This document shows, piece by piece, positions 10,464 to 21,431 of a DNA stretch of 64,000 nt (position 1 is its first letter; every line of letters starts with the position of its first letter). The stretch is from Posidonia oceanica (Eukaryota; Streptophyta; Magnoliopsida; Alismatales; Posidoniaceae): contig JAZBRS010000014.1 in the NCBI GenBank assembly GCA_037176725.1, positions 71,840,501 to 71,904,500 on the forward strand, written 5' to 3'. The notes under the pieces are model-generated. The model was not told the DNA's origin. It saw nothing but the letters and a program-made list of their open reading frames with translations, and ran no database searches. The position numbers were made by a program, and so were the translations under genes.

Positions 10464-10533
10464 TAGCTGAACCTGCAACCACATTACATCTCCTCAAGGC
10501 GTCTCGAGGGCCAGCGAAAGCGAACCGAGAATG

Positions 10534-10791
10534 GCGATCACACCAATTGCATCACACGTGGAGTGACGGAGTCGGATACAAAAAAGGGGACCCCGAGAAA
10601 GAGAAGATAGAGCAAGTAAATGGGCAAAACAGGCCTCCTCCCTCTTCCTCCTCCCAAAACCCCATATCCACAGCGATCACACTGACTTCAACACACGTGG
10701 AGTGGAGAAGTTAGATACAACAAAAGGGGACCCCCGAGAGGAGCAATAGGGAAACGGAAAAGCTTTCTCCCTCCAAAACCCCATATTCACA
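10534..10791 (+). repeat. Tandem duplication of the LTR A 3' end
   Basis: Units 10534-10672 (139 bp) and 10673-10791 (119 bp) both start GCGATCACAC, contain CACACGTGGAGTG and AAAAGGGGACCCC, and end CCAAAACCCCATAT-CCACA or -TCACA. LTR B has a single copy, so the duplication is specific to this LTR or lineage. Confidence 0.85.
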
Positions 10792-12058
10792 ATTGGTACT
10801 CAGTATTGTTGCTGCAGAGTACTTGCATCTAGAACAACTAGATGTGAAGACAACCTTTTTGCATGGAGACTTGGAGGAGGATATCTACATGCAACAAGTT
10901 GAAGTCTTCAAAGTTCCTGGCAAAGTAAAACTTGTATGTAAATTGCAGAAGAGTCTTTATGGTTTGAAGCAGGCTCTCAGACAGTGGTACAAGAAATTTG
11001 ATAGCTTCATATGTGACATTGGTTTCACAAGATGTGAAATGGACTTTTGTTGCTATTTCAAGAATTTTGATGACTGCTATATTATCTTGCTACTATATAT
11101 GGATGATATGCTTGTTGCAGGATCCAACATGAGGAAGATCAACAAGTTGAAGTGCCAGATGTCAAAGGAATTTGACATGAAGGACTTGGGTGAAGCAAAG
11201 CAGATCCTTGGAATGAGAATCATTCGAGACAGATCTGAAGGAACTCTAGTGTTGTCCCAAGAGTACATTGAGAAGGTGCTAAGCAGGTTTAATCTCAATG
11301 ATGCAAAGCCCAGAGACACTCTCTTGGAAACCTAGTTCAAACTGTCTAAGGAGCAATCACCAAAGACAGAAGAAGATCGGAAGCACAAGTCCAAAATACC
11401 ATATGCATATGTAGTTGGAAGTGTGATGTATGCTATGGCGTGTACCATACCTGACGTAGCTCATGCAGTGGGAGTTGTGAGCAGATTCATGTCAGATCCA
11501 GGAAAAGAGCATTGGGAAGCAGTAAAGTGGCTCTTACGATATCTGAAAGGCTCCTCAAGTGTGGGACTCTGGTTCAGAAAGAGCGATGTGATTTTGTAGG
11601 ACTTCTGTGATGTAGATTTGGGTGGTGACTTGGATGGAAGAAAAAGCACCACAGGTTTTGTCTTTACCCTAGGAGGTACAACAGTCTATTGGATGCCAAG
11701 ACTACAGAAGAGTGTTTCTCTCTCAACCGTTGTAGCAGAATTTATGGCAATCTCAGAAACTGCCAAAGAGATGATTTAGTTGAAGAACTTTCTGAAGGAG
11801 TTGGGAAAGAAGCAAGACAGTAGTACACTTTTCAGTGATAGTCAGAGTGCCATTTATCTTGCAAAGAATCCAGTCTTCCATGCTAGGACCAAGCATATCC
11901 AGTTGAGATATCATCATATTCGTGGGTTGATTGATGATAGGACCTTGACATTGAAGAAGATACTTGGTGCAGAGAATCCATTAGACATGTTGACCAATGG
12001 TGTAAACACTCAGAAACTGAGGCTATGTATGGCCTTAGTTGGCCTCCAAGATACTTGA
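10792..12058 (+). pseudogene. Ty1/Copia pol fragment: reverse transcriptase and RNase H
   Basis: One frame runs through with no frameshift. It begins in mid reverse transcriptase (VLSIVAAEYLHLEQLDVKTT), then has KSLYGLKQALRQWYKKFD, the catalytic YMDD near 11096-11107, LGEAKQILGMRI, SRFMSDPGKEHWEAVKWLLR and the RNase H segment (STTGFVFTLGG; SDSQSAIYLAKNPVFHARTK), ending GLQDT-stop. The motifs are Tork-clade-like. Stops interrupt it at TAG 11333, TAG 11597 and TAG 11777; the last two lie where relatives have Trp or Gln. The 5' half (gag, protease, integrase) is absent because LTR A abuts the first readable codon, which marks the insertion site of the Tat-like element. Confidence 0.9.
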
Positions 12059-12145
12059 AAAGGGGAGAAGCCGCACTAGGAACATCACTCAGGACATAAG
12101 AAGAAATGTTATAGAAGAGCTTCATTGATTAGAAGATCAGTCTCC

Positions 12146-12505
12146 AAGTGGGAGATTGTTGGGTGTGTGGAGCCTGATAGAATGTGCCATGACTGTTGAG
12201 TTTCCCTCCACATGGAGCACATGGAGAATGTACCATGACTGTTGAGTTTCCCTCCACATGGAGTACATGGAGAATGTGCCATGGCTGTTGAATTTTCCTC
12301 TACATGGATTGTTAGATCTCTACTATATAAAGGAGGGACAGTCTTATGTAACGTGTATTCTTGAAAGAAAAGAAAAAAAAAATCCTAGTGTGGCCGTGGA
12401 CGTAGGTAATTTATCGAACCACGTAAATCCCTATTTTTAGTGTGTGCTTGTTTTTCTTCTTCCTCGCTTCTCCTCTAGAACCTATAGGGATTTTTTTTCC
12501 TATCA
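12146..12505 (+). mobile_element. Polypurine tract and 3' LTR of the Copia element
   Basis: AAGTGGGAGAT (12146-12156) precedes TGTTGGGTGTG, and the LTR ends CCTATCA at 12505 (349 bp). It contains a 46-bp unit repeated about 2.8 times from 12179 (AGAATGTGCCATGACTGTTG) and a TATATAAA box at 12324. TG...CA ends and the tract next to the pol fragment support the call. Confidence 0.8.
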
Positions 12506-13298
12506 ATTAGGATCATTTTATGAAAAGAAACGTTTCTTTCTAAAAAATTGAAGCAAATACCTTTTTTTACGCCAGATTATTTCAATACGTTAGTTTTTTG
12601 TTTGTTTATAAAAACTTTCAAATACGCTGATTATAAAAAACTATGAAGACTAGCTTTTTCAAAAACACAGCTTATGAGAATAATCTATTTTTCCATAAGC
12701 GTTACCAAACACTACCTATGTAACAGGTGAATCTTACTTTAAGATGTTGTTAGAGAACAGTCACACGTCAAGACATAAAAAATACTCAAGGACCTTTTGT
12801 AATTTTAGACTTCTTTTATTTATTATGAATTGATTTTAAGCTGAATACTATGATATACTATGGTATAGTGCAAGAGGAGTTGCGAGAGGGAGACAAAGGG
12901 ACGTGGTAGAGAAATGTCAAACATCTGGAAATTAAAAATTGTTCATGACCCTTATGTGATTCGTGAATTCTCCGCTAATTGGTAATTAATTGGATGTCAA
13001 ATTTATTTGTATGCAAATTTGGTCGGACGAATAGATACTTTTCGATGGTATACAACAACATAAGTATGAAAGGTCGAGAGTGCACATTCGATCGTACATA
13101 TGACTAATAGCTCATACGTCTGTATTTGGCCTTCATTGAGATCAAAGGAAGACGAGTGAACATGACATTTGGTCGTAAAGACCTATCTTTAAATTAGATC
13201 CGTGGTTGAGCACCTAGTAAGTATGGTATGTGATTTAGTTGATCGCTCAAGATCATGGGCTGAGAATATGGGAATCGTGGGTCTAAACATAATCAGAC
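12506..13298. other. No gene seen
   Basis: This AT-rich stretch lies between the Copia LTR and the Harbinger-like element. I recognise no coding frame or repeat here. Confidence 0.5.
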
Positions 13299-13301
13299 TA
13301 A

Positions 13302-14340
13302 GACTCCATTTGGAATTGCTTCTGGATAGTTTCTGGGTAGTTAACTTCTGACAAACCATGGAAAATCACAGAAGCAGTTCTAAACAGGGTCTAGCTCTCC
13401 CACTTATCACAGAAGCTATAGCTTCTAGATGAGGGAAACTAAGTGTAAATTCATGATTTTGTAGAAGCTAGCCTGATGGAGCTTCTGGTAGAAGCTGGAT
13501 AAATAGGATATGTAATAACAATGCTAGCCTTATTATTTTTGATAAATTACTTTGAAATACCATCAATATTTACAAATTTGCCATCAATCTCTATTATTAA
13601 CAAACAGTAATATACATCTTTAACAAAACTTGATTTTTCCATCTTCTTCCCCAACTCCTCGCCACGAGTGGTATTTCCCTAAAGATCAGGATCTACATGT
13701 AGAAATCACTTCTCTCACAGGAGGAGTATTACTCGACGACGTCTTATACGATGGGGTCGTCACCGAGTACGATCTCGCCACGTCATGCTCCGATGACAGC
13801 TCGACGCATCTGTGGGATAGTCGCTCCCCCTCCTTGACCACCACCAACAAAACCATCTCCGACAAGCTCTTCCCTAGCGAGTCCCGTTTGCCTATTTTGG
13901 GTCGAAAAAGCATCGATCTTGCATCGATCATTACTGCATTGTTGTGCGACATACCTGAAATTGACAAAATTTGTGACCATGGGGTTTAGATCTTTGGGGA
14001 ATGGGAGTGAGCTGGTTGTGAGGGAGGGAGGGAGGGGGTGGTTTGATCATGGCTGTGCCGTTAGGGACTACTGTGATCCTGGAGAAGCGGCACGGGTCAG
14101 CATTGTCGGGATCCTAGTCAGCGAGGGTGGAGGTGGGGTTGGAGGTGACGGTGGGCTTGACAAGGGTCAAATTATAATTGAATTATTGGTAGAATCTAAC
14201 TTCTACCAATAGACCTTTATTTGTCAAACAAGATTTTTATAAGTAACCTAGAATCTAGCTTCTACAAAAATTCTCAAAAGCCAGCTTCTGGAAAAAACTC
14301 AGAATCTCACTTCTACATTTAGGAGATTCCAAACAAGATC
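13302..14340. mobile_element. PIF/Harbinger-like non-autonomous element
   Basis: The ends are imperfect inverted repeats: GACTCCATTTGGAATTGC on the left, and GATCTTGTTTGGAATCTC when the right end is read in reverse. Both flanks carry the trinucleotide TAA (13299-13301 and 14341-14343), the target duplication typical of PIF/Harbinger and Tourist elements. Subterminal regions repeat AGAAGCT/AGCTTCT-rich phrases in opposite orientation. No transposase is present. The centre holds a gene-like fragment. Confidence 0.7.
13630..13989 (+). pseudogene. Gene-like fragment inside the Harbinger-like element, unrecognised
   Basis: An open frame of 119 codons includes WYFPKDQDLHVEITSLTGGV, YDLATSCSDDSSTHLWDS and GRKSIDLASIITALLCDIPE. 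Composition and codon use look like real protein and differ from the AT-rich surroundings. I do not recognise the family. It could be a captured host exon (Pack-type capture) or the remnant of an original gene. Confidence 0.4.
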
Positions 14341-14343
14341 TAA

Positions 14344-14804
14344 GACAATTATAGGTAATGGGATCAATATAAAGGTCCACCCAGAACTTCAACAGATACT
14401 TTCAAAAAAGAAGCAATCAGACCCTCTCACAATCATCATACGTTTTTCTTACCTTTAGCCATTAAAATGATAGAAGTAGCCTCTCTTTCTTGTTCCGATT
14501 GAGAACATTAGTTACCATCCACCCAGCAACGGTCAAAGTGTCAATGTCACCTTCAAGGATTGATGCCCACCCAGTAAGCTCAATTCAATGTTATTATTAA
14601 CTTCTCATTCTACATGGTCTAGCATAAGAATTATAATCCAAATAACTTCTTATATTTGAAAATTTCCCATGATCGGACCTTGAACACTTTTAATAATGAC
14701 TTGGTGTCTTTCCTTTTGTTGAGGTTCGTTGCTACTGAAGCATGATCAAGTTTTCAAAGGAAGCAAATAGTTACATTTTTCTATATTTAACAAAATCACA
14801 CATG
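14344..14804. other. No gene seen
   Basis: AT-rich spacer between two DNA transposons. Nothing recognisable. Confidence 0.5.
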
Positions 14805-15170
14805 CACTACAAGAAAATTAATTATAGGTAACAAAACTTTGGCAATGGAATATATTCATTATAAAATTTATAATTTTCAACAAAAATTCGGTTACCCTTC
14901 GTTGTCCAGCAACTCCCTTAAAACTAATACAAGAGAATATGTTGTCAAATGTTGTTTGCAACGGATTTATTGTTGTTTAGGGATTCCCTCCAAATTCTTG
15001 GTGCGAAAATAATTTGGCAACTAAAAATTTTGTTTTCAAATTTACATAATTCTGTTGCAAAATATATCTTAATACCACATCATTACTATAAAATACATCT
15101 TAACGCCACATCATTGTAAACCAACAGAATTATTTTAAAAAATCCAATAGAGATAAAATTAACAATGCAA

Positions 15171-15740
15171 CATAGAAACACAAAATCCCAAATCCTCCGC
15201 CAATCCTCCCTCCTCCCCAGGCCCACCACAAAAATCCCAAATCATCTGCCAAAACCCTCTCAAAATGACACACACACACACACACAGAAACACAAAATCC
15301 CAAATCCTCCGCGGATCCTCCCTCCTTGCCCCAAAAATCCCAAATCATCCACCAAAACCCTCTCAAAATCACACCTACATCTTTCGATCCTCTGCCTCTT
15401 CACCGTCGATCCTTGTCCTCATCACCTGCATCCTCCTCCGCCTCGTTCACATCGGTGCACTCTTCATCGGTCTAAACCACTCCTGTCTTCCGCCTCCTTC
15501 ACATTGATGCACTCCTCATCGGTCTCAACCGCCCCAATCCCCTCCTCTTTCAGCACAAGAACGGTTCTCAATCTCTGGTTTGCTTCCACCACCAACTCGC
15601 CACAGCCACCACCAGAGACAATCAAGCCTCCCAATAGTTGGTCCTTGTGGTTTGTGATCTCTATCTTCAAACCCAACGCAAGTAATGATTTCTTGCTTTT
15701 CATTTTTGGGACTGATTTTATTAAGATTTAAATATTGGTT
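15171..15740. repeat. C-rich duplicated segment inside the CACTA element
   Basis: ACACAAAATCCCAAATCCTC opens two similar copies at about 15177-15265 and 15290-15372, separated by an (AC)n run. Both contain AAATCAT-GCCAAAACCCTCTC-like text. C-rich sequence continues to about 15740. It may be the promoter and leader of the transposon gene or captured sequence; no protein is recognised. Confidence 0.55.
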
Positions 15741-18333
15741 TGAATTCATCATAGGGAAATTTCTGAATATTTAGATTCTGAAATATTGGTTTGAGTTCAT
15801 TGTTGGTAATGATTTCTTGTTTCTCATTCATCATTTGATTCTGCAATGGGTCTTTGTTGCTCAATGTCTGAATTGTTCACCACATTGGTCTTGAATATTT
15901 GAGGCGTGGATTAGCATTCTGGAGATTTATTAAGAGCACAAAGTTGCTCTTGAAACCTTTGTTCATTAAGAGTACAATGGTGCTCTACGAAAAAAAAAAG
16001 TTGCTCATGAAAGAGAACTTGTGAAACCTTTGATTGCTGCAACCAAAGTTGGCTAACAATTATCTGGCTTCTTTACAAGAGTTGTTCACTTCATTTCTAA
16101 GATATTACCCTGTTATCTGCAGCTTTAACCTAGAAAAGTATAAATTATTTAAAAATGATTGTAAACCATAATATTATTGTTTTAAAAACCAAACTAAACC
16201 AATATAGTTTGACTATTCAAACCATGATTCGACCACATTGAATTAATGGTTCAACCATTGGTAATCACATCTTGACTTAATGTGATTGAACCACTGGTTC
16301 AATTTTTAAAATTTACCTTATAGAAGAATATACAATTTGAAAGGCAACATAGTTCTACTAGATTCAATAAGCAAAACAATTGCAATTAGAAATAATTATT
16401 TGACAGTACAAATTACCACAAGCAAAAGACTTCTAGTTCAATTATTCTAGAACTTCTGCATAAGACTGTAAGAAGATGGAAAAATCAATAAAATTCATAT
16501 TGTCAGTAGCAATAAGAAACAATTTTTCAAGAGAAAATGATCTTAAATGGTGAAAATTTCAGATTATCCATCTTGTTTGGAGTAGCTAGAGTTGAATCAA
16601 GTACCTGCTCTTCCAGAAATAACATCTATCTGTTCCTAGCCTCAATTTCGTCACTTATCTTTCTAATTTCCAACTTCAAACAACAAATGAGCGAGATTGG
16701 AACTGTGTTTACTTGCTATTTAGCAAATATATTGGAAATTCTGGAAAAAGTATATATGTGAATTTGATCCTTCCTAGGACTATTTGATGCCTTCCTTGTA
16801 AGACGTTTAAGAATGCTCGAATGGAATGCTACTTCTCCTGATAAAATCTTCAATTGCTCTCTCAGCAAATCATTATGATCAATACTTTTCAAAATAGCCT
16901 GAAGAAAAATGGACATGTTACATGGCATGCAAATATGGCGATGATGCCATAATGAATAAACGAACCAAGAAATGAAGTGAACATCTCTTGAAATGGAGTC
17001 TTTTCCTGAATTTCTAAGATATTCTTTTTTCAATTCTTTATGTTGAAATGGAGCAAGATGAACATGCGAATTTATCTACTTTCAATGGATTGATATCATT
17101 TTGGTTTAAAATTTTAATGAGCATGTAGCCTAATTATATTTTCACAGTGATGTGTCAAATGTTTTGAAAACTTACTCTTGGCTTTCAATTTGTGTTTGAC
17201 AATGAATAATTTTCATATGTAACTTGATCTTTTACTTCTCAATCTACAATTTGACACAACTTGGAGTTGGATCTTCTTTTAACTTTTAAGATTCTTGATC
17301 TTGTGGATTTTTTATGCTACTTAAAGTAAAATTTTAACTTTTCGAAGCATATAATGAAAGTTTTTTGGTGATCTGAATCAAAGTAAAATTATGAAGCTAA
17401 CCTTGTACATTTTCTTAAATTTTTTTATTAGATGCCTTCAAATGATACTGATAGTTTCCTTTCATGTAATGCCAGGAATTCTCAAACTATGTTGGTTCAT
17501 TGAGTATTTCCTAGACATAAATAGGTAACAAACATCGAAAACAATGATCAGAAGGTTTTAAATATAACATTATTTGATAACTCATGACTCCTACATGGTG
17601 ATGACCAGCAGAAGATGATATCTCATTCCTAATGTTGTTAGTAATTGTTAGAGATACTTAGGCAGAATTTATCAACAGTTAATAACAGGAAACTAGTTAG
17701 ACTATTCATTTTTCTTACTAGGTGTATGTGCATATGTACTAATGAAATCAATAAACTGCATAAAAATGGTTTATTCAGAACAAAAGACCACTATGGCAAA
17801 AGAAAATGACCCAGCACTTAGGCACTTTAAGCTTTTTCCTGGGGTAATTGTTACTTCATGTATTATAATCTATGCTACTGAACATAAAACTTGGGTTATG
17901 CAAAATATATCTTTAGACTAAATTAGCAAGTATAGTGAGGAATGCGTGCAATAGTCTATAAGAAAGATAGTGTACTATATAACTTGTAAGATAAAAAATT
18001 AAAAGAAAACTGAAAAATAAAATGTTTCTCACATTGGTGTTGCTTAGCTCTAAATTGTAGAAGTCCATGGCCTCCACATTAAACAGAGGGCCAACATGCC
18101 ATGTACCAATATTTGTGATTTGGTGTGGGTGGTTTGCTTGTGTTGGATTGGCTTGATTGGGTTGTTGGTTTCTCTCTATTTTGACATAATAACTATCTAA
18201 CATAATGAATTTTTCCCCAGCATGTACTTTTTTTTAGGAGTGCACCTTTTATTTAGATTAATCTTTTCAATGCCTCTTGAATAGTATCGTTTCTAGAAAA
18301 TCTGATTGATTTCTACTTGTTTTTTTGTGACAG

Positions 18334-20115
18334 AAAGATTATGATTTAAGTGAACACAACAATAGTTGGAACTATGTATTCAACCTTTTGAAAGAGCGTA
18401 CCAGAGGTTATAGAGCACGTGTGATGGCACAATGTTATACTCCTTTTGCTGAATACAAGGGAGAGGATCGAATGAGTCTTATGTTAGCAAAATTGGATCA
18501 GAGTAGAGTTCATCCTCGACAATTCAAGAACATGGTGGAAAAGTGGGACAGTAAACATAAAAAGGTACAATGTTTATTTTATTAGTATATATGTAGATGA
18601 AACTTTGAAAAGTCATAAGTATTATGTTGCCCTTGTTAAGGTGCTAATGATATCATTTCCACATATAGTAGGCTTCTAAATGTACAATAGAACTTGTTTT
18701 ACATCATAGAGTGTGAAGACAAAATATAAATCCCAAATGAGATAGGATATTTTTGCAACATCTAACTCAATTACTTTCATTAACTCATAACTTGCACAAA
18801 TCCTGAATAAAATGTTTGATTGAAATTTCAACTCTAACTACCATCTTAAATCACATTTTGGCTAACTTAGAGATAGCTTATAAACAAGACTTTATTTACT
18901 TATAGACAACTTATAAATTGGATGTGATTATCAACTAAAGTAGGATGTTTGGCATTCCAGCTAGAGGTGATTACCCATTGTTCTACTAGAGAGTTTGAGA
19001 AAGTGGTAAAGGTGTTTTTCTTAGACTCCTTTCGATTCTACAGTTCTGCTTACTCATGCATACAACACTTCACTCAATAAACTCAACTTATCTATAAGTT
19101 ACAAATGCTAAAACAAACCTTGTCAGGTTGAAGTAAAAACATGATTTTTACAAATAAAAGAACAACGATCACTAAGTCAATATAGATACAATATCAGTTT
19201 CCTTTAGCATTTACATATATTCAAACACATGAATCAATAATATTCTGACATAGTATTCACTTCATTGAATTTTGCATGAAATTTTATCCCGCGCTCTGCT
19301 ATGCTAATTTTGCAAACATAGTTGTCTGATTCTAAATGGCTTTCGAGTTCTATGTGTAATCTTGCCCTCATTTATATATTATTTATTAGAGCATGATATG
19401 TGCTCCTATTTTTGTTCCCTTTCTTGCAAGTTTACTTGCATATTCCTTTATCTACCAATTTACCTTTGGAAATAGAGTTTTACAAGAGGCACATCAAGTT
19501 CCATAAAATTCAACCATGACAAGTTTATCTTCAACCTAATTTAATGCATTCATAAAATTTCTTTAATTCAGGAAGTAGTTGAGAGGGCCAAAGAAAGTCG
19601 AAAGAAGAGGACTATGAATCATAGGTCTGGATCACAAGGATTTGCACAACTTGGGTATAAAATGGTCAGTAATAATTATAATTTCTTAGTTTCTCTTTTA
19701 TTGTTTTCTCTTATTTCTTGTTTGTGTAATATCAGAAATTTGAAAATATCATACAAACTTAAAACAATCGCACAAATGTTATACAATCTGATAGATAACT
19801 TCAAAGTTGAATAGTGATCATTATTTCCATCCGTGGTATGCAGTCATACCATCACTTTTACCATCATTATCAACAAATTCTTGACTATATCTTTTTTATT
19901 TTTTAGTTGAAGGATACTGGCAAATTACCTACTTTTGAAGTGATTGATAAAGCATATGGGAGTGATAATGCAACCATGGTAAAGCACTACTAATATATTT
20001 AATTGTATATTTAATACAAAATCAAATTATTTGTGTATTTTTTTTCTTTGAGTAGGTTGAAATAGACAACTATGTGGCCTTGGAAATGACACAACAAACT
20101 AATGAAAAATCTTGA
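18334..20115 (+). CDS. TNP1-like (En/Spm, Transposase_24) protein, 3' exons
   Basis: Four exons with consensus splice sites join in one open frame: 18334-18564 (77 codons), 19572-19664 (31 codons), 19907-19978 (24 codons) and 20056-20115. Exon 1 contains NNSWNYVFNLLKERTRGYRA and FKNMVEKWDSKHKK. The next exon reads RAKESRKKRTMNHRSGSQGF, the signature of the plant Ptta/En/Spm family. It then continues LPTFEVIDKAYGSDNATM and VEIDNYVALEMTQQTNEKS-stop. The family's proteins bind subterminal motifs of CACTA elements and assist transposition. The 5' start exon was not found. Unlike its neighbours this gene has no stops inside the exons, so the copy is fairly young. The final TGA may be the true end or a truncation. 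Confidence 0.72.
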
Positions 20116-21431
20116 GAGGAATTAGAGCTAGAAGCAATATCAAAGTTTCTTGGGATGAAAGGACAGACTATCGACCTGGAGTTGGGGTTGGAGCATGTGG
20201 AACAAATACCCTTAGACATGCTAATCATGAACATTTAAAATTTCTTGAGGTTGAACATGAAAAAGATAAGGTATATATAACTTTCCAATAAATTGCAAAC
20301 TCTTTTCATATTGATCAATTATATGGATGTGTTATACACATGCACTTGACTTGCCTAACATGAAGTTTATGGATTTATTTTCAAACATTAATTGAATATA
20401 TGTGCAATTATATTCATGGGATAAATGAATGGATGAAGATGGTATCAAATACGATTGGTGTTGAAAGACCTCCCATATATAAATCTTCTTTGACTCCTGG
20501 TGATCAAGGATTAGATAATGTTGTCATCAGCGGTGAAGGCAATATTTGAGAGGAATTGTTTTCATTTATTTCAGTATTATTTGAACCTTTCTTTTGAGTT
20601 ATTTGGAACATGTGACTACAATTTTGAGGACATTTGTTCAAGACTTGTGATTTTGAATCATAGAGTTTGTTGTGAGATATTACAAAATGATCTAATAGTT
20701 TATTGGAACATGTTGATTTTTTATGAAGTCTTTCATGTATTGGTTTTGCATAATAATTAATAAATTGAAATTTATGGATTTTATACCATATTTCGATTCT
20801 TGTAGCTTGCAGGAATGGTTTATTATAATTAGAAATGATTGATATTTGATGGAAAAGGTTTGCAATGGAAAATTCGTTGCTAAAGGGGAAAAATTGGAAT
20901 CATGTGTCATGTTGCAACAGAATTATTCATTGATAGGTGACAAGGCAATTAGTCCACGTCAGCAAATCCACACGGTAATTGGTCCATGTCATTAGAATTT
21001 GGATGTACATATGGCATAAGTTTAGCAACGGATATTATGTTGTCTAAAGTCTTAAAATTAGATGTTAAAAGATTAACAATTTGCAACGGACATAATAAAA
21101 AATTCCGTTATCGAAAGTCTTTAGCAAGTTAGGCAATTGTTACAAAGATTTGGCAACAAAATATCCATTACTAAGCATGATGGCACCGTAACTTAGACAT
21201 TTCGCGACGAAATAATTTGTTGCGTAGATATAATTTTGTTGTAGTGATGGGTATTCAAGCTTTGATATACTTGATATGGAATTGAAAGCAATCCGTCAAG
21301 CAATCTATCATAATTCACCAAAGAACCCTTAAATCCACAAAGAAAAGATAAAGAAACCATTGTTGAAAGAAGTCTAAATACATTCTAGGGTTCCAATGGT
21401 GTTTTAGATTAGGCATTTGATGGTTTGGAAT

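Larger units (their letters stand above)
1..10791 (+). mobile_element. 3' part of a large Ty3/Gypsy (Tat/Ogre-like) retrotransposon
   Basis: The stretch ends in LTR A (9322-10791), preceded by a purine-rich tract, with tandem repeat blocks at 6591-9175 and three antisense plant-mobile-domain genes at 1-6277. Antisense extra genes of this kind and tandem repeats just before the 3' LTR are known from Tat-lineage elements, so I infer this is the region between pol and the 3' LTR. No gag or pol is visible; they would lie left of the window. The right border is sharp: at 10792 the sequence switches in mid-codon to a Copia reverse transcriptase, so this element probably inserted into that gene. The matching target duplication (ATTGG expected) would be outside the window. 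Alternatively LTR A is a separate copy and the antisense genes belong to another element. Confidence 0.65.
9322..10791 (+). mobile_element. LTR A, Tat-like long terminal repeat (3' LTR)
   Basis: It starts TGTAGATACCCCGTTTTGGC and ends CCCCATATTCACA. It matches LTR B (42817-50413, without its insertion) along its length: the same start, the same inverted-repeat cluster upstream of TATAAAAGCAGGGG, the same TTAGTTGCAACC-GGGGGAT segment and the same U5-like hairpin. Without the terminal duplication (10673-10791) its length is 1,351 bp, close to about 1,424 bp for LTR B. The right border falls in a Copia reverse transcriptase. Confidence 0.78.
14805..21246 (+). mobile_element. CACTA (En/Spm) DNA transposon
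   Basis: It starts CACTACAAGAAAATTAATTA and ends TTTTGTTGTAGTG, so both termini read CACTACAA inward. ATG flanks both sides (14802-14804 and 21247-21249), the 3-bp target duplication expected for CACTA. Subterminal regions repeat GCAACGGA-like motifs at both ends, as binding sites for TNPA/TNP1 proteins do in this family. It is 6,442 bp long and carries a TNP1-like frame but no recognisable TNP2/TNPD transposase, so it looks non-autonomous. Confidence 0.88.
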
